NCBI GenBank assembly: GCA_002427815.1
Contig: DIZF01000011.1
Location: forward strand, 1 to 56,821
Direction: 5' to 3'
DNA: 56,821 nucleotides
Origin: Ramlibacter tataouinensis
GTDB taxonomy: Bacteria; Pseudomonadota; Gammaproteobacteria; Burkholderiales; Burkholderiaceae_C
The notes below the pieces were generated by a model. The model worked only from the letters and a program-made list of their open reading frames with translations, had not been told where the DNA came from and searched no databases. Position numbers and translations under genes: made by a program. The first letter of the stretch is position 1. Every line of letters begins with the position of its first letter. Positions 52,317 through 56,821 of the stretch are shown piece by piece.

Positions 52317-52646
52317 ATGAGTAATCCTCTGGACCAAAGCACCAAAGACTGCATCGCCGCCTGCAACGACTGCGCGACCGAGTGCGGCAACTGTTTCGCG
52401 CACATGGTCGGCAAGGAAAGCAAAAATGCCTGTCCGGCCTGCTGCATCGAGTGCGCGGCGATCTGCCGGTTGTGCGCCGATGCGATCGCCCGCAACAGTC
52501 CGTTCGCCAAGCAGATTTGCAAGCTGTGCGTGGACATCTGCGACTGGTGTGCGAAAGAATGCGGCGCGCATGACATGGATGGCTGTAAGCGCTGCGCCGC
52601 GGCGTGCCGTCATTGCGCCGAGGCTTGCCGCAAGATGGCCAGCTAA
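52317..52646 (+). CDS. Cysteine-rich four-helix-bundle copper-storage-like protein
   Basis: This 109-residue protein has 21 cysteines arranged as C-x3-C-x2-C-x3-C-x2-C ladders (C12, C16, C19, C23, C26, then C39-C53, C68-C82 and C90-C104). This is the pattern that lines the core of a Csp-type (DUF326) four-helix bundle. Such bundles tetramerise and load many Cu(I) ions. No signal peptide is present, so it is the cytosolic Csp3-like type. AAAGGAAA precedes the ATG. A strong terminator follows, so it is a single-gene transcript. Metal identity is family inference. Confidence 0.87.
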   Translation: MSNPLDQSTKDCIAACNDCATECGNCFAHMVGKESKNACPACCIECAAICRLCADAIARNSPFAKQICKLCVDICDWCAKECGAHDMDGCKRCAAACRHCAEACRKMAS

Positions 52647-52658
52647 TCAGTGCAAATT

Positions 52659-52711
52659 AAAGGAGCCAGGCTCGATAACTTTACGAATATATATCGAACC
52701 TGGCCCCTTTT
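52659..52711 (+). terminator. Strong rho-independent terminator after the copper protein gene
   Basis: A long interrupted stem pairs AAAGG, GCCAGG and TCGATA with TATCGA, CCTGGC and CCTTTT across an 11-nt A/T-rich loop, ending in TTTT, 12 nt after the stop. The palindrome resembles dispersed REP-type units, so it may double as a repeat. Confidence 0.75.
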
Positions 52712-52747
52712 ATCTCTGGCGGATTCAAGTCTGAAGTGCAACAGCAG

Positions 52748-52842
52748 CCAGTGGGGCCCAGTTTCGCCCTGCTCGGGGAACCGTTAGCGGAGTCGCACCG
52801 CTAATTCCCAGTAGTGCCCACTTTTGCCCTGATCGGGGAGCC
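52748..52842. repeat. Two direct repeats 60 nt apart, possible IS end
   Basis: Copies at 52748-52782 and 52808-52842 share most positions, including CCAGT, GCCCA, TTTCGCCCT/TTTTGCCCT and TCGGGGA. The exact 60-nt spacing and the CCCACTTTTG core recall the repeated termini of IS21-family elements. No matching opposite end is present in the window. Confidence 0.4.
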
Positions 52843-53016
52843 AAACAACGCTCGAACCTTCACATGATTGCGCGCGTTTGGCGGCAGTTTCCGTTCTGCG
52901 GGAGGGTAGGTCACAAGCCGGATGATCGGCTGCTTTTCGGCGATTAATTGCGAAACAGGTAGGGTTGCAAAGGATTCTCCCAGCACGGGCCGGTTTTGCT
53001 CAAACCCAATGTTCAT
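52801..53016 (-). pseudogene. ORF remnant overlapping the repeats
   Basis: This is a 71-codon frame whose last codons lie in the second repeat (ending ALFGSPIRAKVGTTGN). The composition is protein-like, but no family is recognised and there is no ribosome site. It is likely the decayed terminal part of a mobile-element gene. Confidence 0.25.
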
Positions 53017-53078
53017 GCGGCCTGGCAGATTATTTCAACTTCCGGAAAACTCGCAACCAGTTGCAACTTAACGCATCA

Positions 53079-53290
53079 ACTCCCTCGGTGGTGGACCTTT
53101 TTCAGCGTTGCTTTAAGTTGAGCGAGGAGGATCGCTCGATCATCGAAGGAATTCGCAGCAAGGGCTTGCATCAGGCGCGCGAGGTCAATCGTGCACATGT
53201 ACTGTCATGCTTGGACCGGGACATACCAGAAGCCCAGATCATGGCGGTATTGGGAATTGGTCGTACAGAAGCAGGATGTCTTTTACCGCC
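53079..53290 (+). pseudogene. IS630-family transposase fragment (N-terminal HTH)
   Basis: The frame encodes FKLSEEDRSIIEGIRSKG, then HQAREVNRAHVLSCLD and a second helix IPEAQIMAVLGIGRTEAG. This is the N-terminal helix-turn-helix organisation of IS630-type transposases. The DDE catalytic part is missing: after about 53290 the frame ends and the glycosyltransferase operon begins on the other strand. It is a clear remnant marking past insertion or rearrangement at the edge of the glycolipid island. Confidence 0.6.
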
Positions 53291-53378
53291 AGCACGTAGT
53301 CCGCCTGCCGCTCCCGGCATCCGTTCCATTTGACGCGTCCTGTAGTAAATGTTTTTACAGAGGGCGTTCCTATTCTTT

Positions 53379-54110
53379 TCAGTCAACCTCATTCGAAACC
53401 AGACGGACGCGCAGGTTTCTCATGCGAACAATTTGCCGCACAAGCCGCAATGGCCCGGCGGTACGCAGCAAGTCAGACATCATCCGAAGGTCGGCGACTA
53501 TCCCTTGGAGAACGCCATATTTGTGGCTCTTCATCGGGCTGTCGACGCGGCCCCATTCCACTACGGCTAAGCGAGCGGCGGCATCGATGCAGGTTCGATT
53601 GAGCCAGACCTCAAAGCCAAAGCGCGGCAGGGCGTCGAGTTCGGCTAGCCGGTCAGCGATCAGGCCGCGCCGCAGCATCCGTTCGCCGGAAATGTAGTCG
53701 ATGCCGATAAGGTGCCAGAGCCTGGGCGCATTTCGACGCAGGCTGATGGCTATGTCGGCCCGACCATCAAGCACCGGCAGAATAAGTGCGGTCAGCTCGG
53801 CAACTCCGAGGCCGATCAAATCGGAATCGACGAGCAAGAGATAAGTGCCACGCGCCCGAGCCAGGCCAGCGGCCAAGGCGCGGGTCTTGCCGCCATTTTT
53901 CGAAAGGCTAATCAGCACCACTTTCTCTCGACCCGAGGCGAACGCCGCTGTGTCATCGGACGATCCGTCATCGACGACGATGATCTCGTCGATCAACGGA
54001 TGTGCCGCCACCACATCCAAAACGGCCTTGATCCGCGGCCCCTCGTTATAGGCGGCAATAACGCAGGATATGCGCCGGACAGGCTGGTCATTGGGGGCGG
54101 TGAGAATCAT
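53379..54110 (-). CDS. Family 2 glycosyltransferase
   Basis: This 243-residue GT-A enzyme without membrane segments has RRISCVIAAYNEGPRI at the start, VVDDGSSDDTAAF near 46-58 for nucleotide-sugar binding, NGGKTRALAAGLARARG, and the metal-binding LLVDSDLIG (DxD-like) near 92-100. The acceptor is unknown; a lipid-linked acceptor is likely from context. Its ATG overlaps the upstream DedA-like stop (ATGA), so it is translated with that gene. It is the last gene of the four-gene operon. Confidence 0.87.
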   Translation of the reverse strand: MILTAPNDQPVRRISCVIAAYNEGPRIKAVLDVVAAHPLIDEIIVVDDGSSDDTAAFASGREKVVLISLSKNGGKTRALAAGLARARGTYLLLVDSDLIGLGVAELTALILPVLDGRADIAISLRRNAPRLWHLIGIDYISGERMLRRGLIADRLAELDALPRFGFEVWLNRTCIDAAARLAVVEWGRVDSPMKSHKYGVLQGIVADLRMMSDLLRTAGPLRLVRQIVRMRNLRVRLVSNEVD

Positions 54111-54685
54111 CTTCGTTCTCTTTTCTTCTTCCAGTACCAAATGCTCAAGATGGCGACGCCGAGGATCGCTATCCCCAGGGAAGCCCGCCCGATCCAGCTA
54201 CCTATGGTCACGTGCGTTTCACCAATGGCATAGCCGATAAGCAGGAAAAATAGGGTTTTCGGGATCGTTCCGACGAGGTTGAAGCACAAGAACACGGGAA
54301 ACGACATGCGGCTTACCCCTGCTGCGACAAGAACGGCAAAGCCGAAGGTATGCGTCAGCTTCGCGGCGATAAGAGTACGCCCACCATGTTTGCTGAAATG
54401 CTCTGCCACCAGCGCGATTCGCGCGTCGGTCACGCCGAACACCTGCCGTAACTTTTGCGGCAGGATATCAGTTCCGGCGCGACCGAGCGCGTAGAGCAAG
54501 CTGTCGCCAACCAGATCGGCCAGGACGATGACCAGCATTGCCCAGCCGAGCGGCAAATAGCCCAGCCGCCCAACCCATCCCGCAACAATCGTAACGATCG
54601 GGCCTTCGATTACCGCTAACGGAAACAGCAACAGCAGCCCGTCCGTCTGGATCAACTGCACCACGATGTCAGTTGCAGCAGTCAT
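54107..54685 (-). CDS. DedA/VTT-family membrane protein
   Basis: This 192-residue protein has hydrophobic segments at about 13-38, 43-62, 115-135, 140-160 and 168-186. It has the family-specific re-entrant blocks: IEGPIVTIVAGWVGRLGYL with its charged E, and a GRxG-containing block (YALGRAGTDIL, HGGRTLIAAKLTHTFG). DedA/VTT proteins act as lipid scramblases or undecaprenyl-phosphate or PE recyclers. In this operon it could flip a glycolipid or its carrier. ATG 54685 was chosen because membrane helices start soon after. It overlaps the next gene by 4 nt. Confidence 0.85.
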   Translation of the reverse strand: MTAATDIVVQLIQTDGLLLLFPLAVIEGPIVTIVAGWVGRLGYLPLGWAMLVIVLADLVGDSLLYALGRAGTDILPQKLRQVFGVTDARIALVAEHFSKHGGRTLIAAKLTHTFGFAVLVAAGVSRMSFPVFLCFNLVGTIPKTLFFLLIGYAIGETHVTIGSWIGRASLGIAILGVAILSIWYWKKKRERR

Positions 54686-54692
54686 CGCCCGT

Positions 54693-55823
54693 TCACTCTG
54701 CAGTCTGCATTGGCGGCGGTTGCATTGCATTGCCGCGCCAGACGAACCCCTTGGCCGCGAATGCGCCTATCCAAATCGCCAAGATCAGAAAATCACGAAT
54801 GATCCATGTCAAAACATCAGCAACCGCGGCAGGCCAGTTGGCTTGGCGAGCGACGAGCAGCTCAGTGCCATACCATAGACATAAGAAAAGCGGCACCGCA
54901 AGTGGGCTGACCACCCCAACCAGCGCCAATGTGGTCACTACTGCCAGAGGAAGAATCATGCCCGTGAGGGGTTCGAGGGCGAAAAGCCAAGGGAAGCCGT
55001 CACGCCGGACTCTCGCCCAACGGAGCTGCCGCGACCAGACCTCACCAAAACGACGCTGCCCCAAAGGCTGCGGGAACGGTCGGCGTACGACCCTGACTTT
55101 CAACCCGGCTGCACGCACGACCTTGGTCGAGGCTACATCCTCGGCGAGATCGCGGCCAAGCGCGGCCAGCCCCCCCGCCGCCTCAAGGATGTCGCGCCGC
55201 CAGAAAAGTACTTTACCCTGCGCAAACCCTTTGCCCAGCTGATCCGCCGCCATTTGCCAGCGATCCTGATAGGTGTTGAGAAAGGCGCTTTCTACCTTGG
55301 CCCAGATCCCCTTGGCCTGAATTCCCACCGGCGGCGAAGTCACTAGTCCCGTATCTTGGTGCCATGTTGCGAACAAAGTCTGCACATAGTCCCTCGGCAA
55401 GAGGACGTTGCTGTCGATTATCACGATTGAGTCGTGCCGCGCGGCAGCCCATCCTTTGACCAGATTGTTGAGCTTGGGATTGCCAGAGATAGCATCGACT
55501 CCAATCAAGAGTTGTGCAGAAACCTCAGGATGGTCAGCGATCAGACCGCGGATGACCGGAATGGCCGGATCCTCGGACTCGGCCACACAAAAGATCACCT
55601 CATAGGCCGCGGCCAGATCGCTGAAAGAAGTTGCTAGAGTCTCGTAAAGATAGGTGTCCAGTCCGCAGACCGGTCGGATCACACTCAGCGGCGGATGGGT
55701 TCCCGGTACCTGAAGCGGGTCTGATCCGCGTAATCGCCACACGACAAGTGCGCAGCTCAAGACTTGCAGACCAACGACGACACAGAAGAACCCGGCAAGC
55801 AAAATCGTGTAAGTAACTGTCAT
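54693..55823 (-). CDS. Ceramide glucosyltransferase / HpnI-type glycosyltransferase (GT21-like)
   Basis: This 376-residue membrane glycosyltransferase has an N-terminal helix (about 7-30) and a GT-A domain with PPLSVIRPVCGLD near 44-56, VIIDSNVLLPRDY, LAEDVASTKV, and the RQLRWARVRR processivity-type motif near 267-276. C-terminal helices lie at about 288-325 and 340-362. The D...D...(Q/R)xxRW series defines ceramide glucosyltransferases and the related hopanoid enzyme HpnI. No sphingolipid or hopanoid synthesis genes are in the window, so the acceptor lipid is open. It starts 1 nt after the phosphoesterase stop. Confidence 0.85.
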   Translation of the reverse strand: MTVTYTILLAGFFCVVVGLQVLSCALVVWRLRGSDPLQVPGTHPPLSVIRPVCGLDTYLYETLATSFSDLAAAYEVIFCVAESEDPAIPVIRGLIADHPEVSAQLLIGVDAISGNPKLNNLVKGWAAARHDSIVIIDSNVLLPRDYVQTLFATWHQDTGLVTSPPVGIQAKGIWAKVESAFLNTYQDRWQMAADQLGKGFAQGKVLFWRRDILEAAGGLAALGRDLAEDVASTKVVRAAGLKVRVVRRPFPQPLGQRRFGEVWSRQLRWARVRRDGFPWLFALEPLTGMILPLAVVTTLALVGVVSPLAVPLFLCLWYGTELLVARQANWPAAVADVLTWIIRDFLILAIWIGAFAAKGFVWRGNAMQPPPMQTAE

Positions 55824-55824
55824 G

Positions 55825-56739
55825 TCAGACCGCGAGCGGCAGCTCGCCCTCCTCTTCGTAATCTGTTGCTATTGTGGGTTCAAAGGCTGTCTTTTCATAG
55901 ATCCGAACGAGGTCGAGGCGGCCGTCGAAATCCTCCACGATGGCCGTGTTACTGCCCGACCAGTCGCCACAGTTTGCATAGCTTATGCCAAAACCATCAT
56001 GCAATGCGGGTTGATGGAAGTGGCCGCAGATGATCCCGTCGTAGCCGCCCGATTGCGCCAGATGGGTCAATCGCTCTTCAAAGTGATCGTGCTTTCGGAT
56101 CGCGGCATTGGTGCGGCTGATCGCCCGTTCGATCCCGAACCATTCAGGCTGTCCAAATTTTCGCAAAACATGCCGTTGGGCCACGTCAACGCCCATTGCA
56201 ATACGTTCAATGAAACTGCCGGCCCGTGCCAACAGCGGAGCCCGGAGCGAAAAGATGTCGCAGATGTCGCCATGGGTCACCAGATAGCTGCGCCCATCGG
56301 CCGCCTGATGCACGACGTCCCGTTCGATCTCGATGCCGCCAAAACTCGTGCCGACGTAGTTGCGGAAGAAGTCGTCATGGTTGCCGGGAACGTAGACAAC
56401 CCGCGTACCGGTTCGCGGCAGATCGAAAAGCCGCTGCAGGACCTGATGATGTGCGGGTTTCCAATTGCTCGACAGCGGGTACCAGTTGTCCACGATATCG
56501 CCGACGAGATAGACCGTCTCAGCGTCGTGTGTCCCCAAGAAATCGAGGATCAGATCGGCACGTGACAACCGAGTGCCAAGGTGCATGTCTGACAGGAAGA
56601 TGCTCCGGTGGCTCTGCGCCGGCTTATCCCTTGATGCTCCCGGTGAGCGCTTGCCCCGGATCAATGGTGGCCCTGCTCGCCAGGCCGGAAGCAACGTGCC
56701 ATCTAATGGCAGGATATCTTCTCGGATTGATTGAGTCAT
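55825..56739 (-). CDS. LpxH-like metallophosphoesterase
   Basis: This 304-residue calcineurin-like phosphoesterase has SDMHLGT (50-56), GDIVDNW (80-86), GNHDDFF (119-125), THGD (155-158) and GHFHQPA near 240. It belongs to the UDP-2,3-diacylglucosamine diphosphatase-related group, but GNHDD replaces the GNRD of true LpxH (encoded at 5382-6146). A different lipid or nucleotide-lipid substrate is therefore likely. An N-terminal extension of about 45 residues precedes the fold. AGGAGC lies 6 nt before ATG 56739. It is the first gene of the operon visible here; more genes may lie beyond the edge. Confidence 0.87.
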   Translation of the reverse strand: MTQSIREDILPLDGTLLPAWRAGPPLIRGKRSPGASRDKPAQSHRSIFLSDMHLGTRLSRADLILDFLGTHDAETVYLVGDIVDNWYPLSSNWKPAHHQVLQRLFDLPRTGTRVVYVPGNHDDFFRNYVGTSFGGIEIERDVVHQAADGRSYLVTHGDICDIFSLRAPLLARAGSFIERIAMGVDVAQRHVLRKFGQPEWFGIERAISRTNAAIRKHDHFEERLTHLAQSGGYDGIICGHFHQPALHDGFGISYANCGDWSGSNTAIVEDFDGRLDLVRIYEKTAFEPTIATDYEEEGELPLAV

Positions 56740-56821
56740 GAATAGAGCTCCTTGCGAGCAATGGTAAGCGGAACGTCGGCGCCGCGTTGGGAAGCCAGGT
56801 GCGTATTTCAGCCCATCGTGG
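56740..56821. other. Right edge, upstream of the glycolipid operon
   Basis: The last 82 nt contain only the ribosome site of the phosphoesterase gene and no recognisable promoter or gene. Confidence 0.4.

Overview
The window is about 57 kb of high-GC DNA from a betaproteobacterium of the Burkholderiales, most likely Comamonadaceae (Ramlibacter/Variovorax/Polaromonas-like). This placement is inference. It rests on the gene neighbourhoods (glyA-nrdR, ribD-ribE-ribBA-ribH-nusB, ybgC-tolQRA), on a RibBA protein with a degenerate RibA half, and on a palindromic extragenic sequence of a type I associate with that family at 32137-32195. No rRNA, tRNA or CRISPR array was found.

Layout. 1-10 kb holds housekeeping genes: partial tilS, accA, a 3-methyladenine glycosylase, cysS, a TPR protein, two cyclophilins, lpxH, mtfA and a large DUF349 protein. 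9.65-10.64 kb is a gene-poor stretch with strong RNA-like hairpins. 10.6-13.5 kb holds a lytic transglycosylase, then a probable ZTP (pfl-type) riboswitch leading into glyA and nrdR. 13.5-20.7 kb is a seven-gene type IV pilus minor pilin/adhesin operon on the minus strand (pilE-pilV-pilW-pilX-pilY1-fimT-fimT). 20.9-28.5 kb is a tightly coupled run from riboflavin synthesis through nusB and an aminotransferase to ybgC-tolQRA. dnaE converges on tolA. 32-37.9 kb holds trhO, a doxX/pirin pair divergent from a LysR regulator, an FAD oxidoreductase, gluQ and trmB. 38-40.6 kb is alaS.

40.7-50.4 kb looks like one catabolic module: a MocR-type regulator divergent from gabT, a complete polyamine-type ABC importer, a ureohydrolase and a succinate-semialdehyde dehydrogenase. 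Together they could import a guanidino or amino acid such as 4-guanidinobutyrate, release urea to give GABA, and oxidise GABA to succinate.

From about 50.5 kb the window changes to accessory DNA: an orphan membrane protein, a secreted DUF3494 ice-binding-like protein, a 21-cysteine copper-storage-like protein with a MerR-type promoter candidate, and a scar of insertion-sequence debris (60-bp-spaced repeats, an IS630-like transposase fragment). The right end is a compact, lower-GC, four-gene minus-strand operon encoding an LpxH-like metallophosphoesterase, a ceramide-glucosyltransferase/HpnI-type enzyme, a DedA/VTT membrane protein and a family 2 glycosyltransferase. It looks like a horizontally acquired envelope glycolipid pathway. 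It is the best candidate here for an undescribed system.
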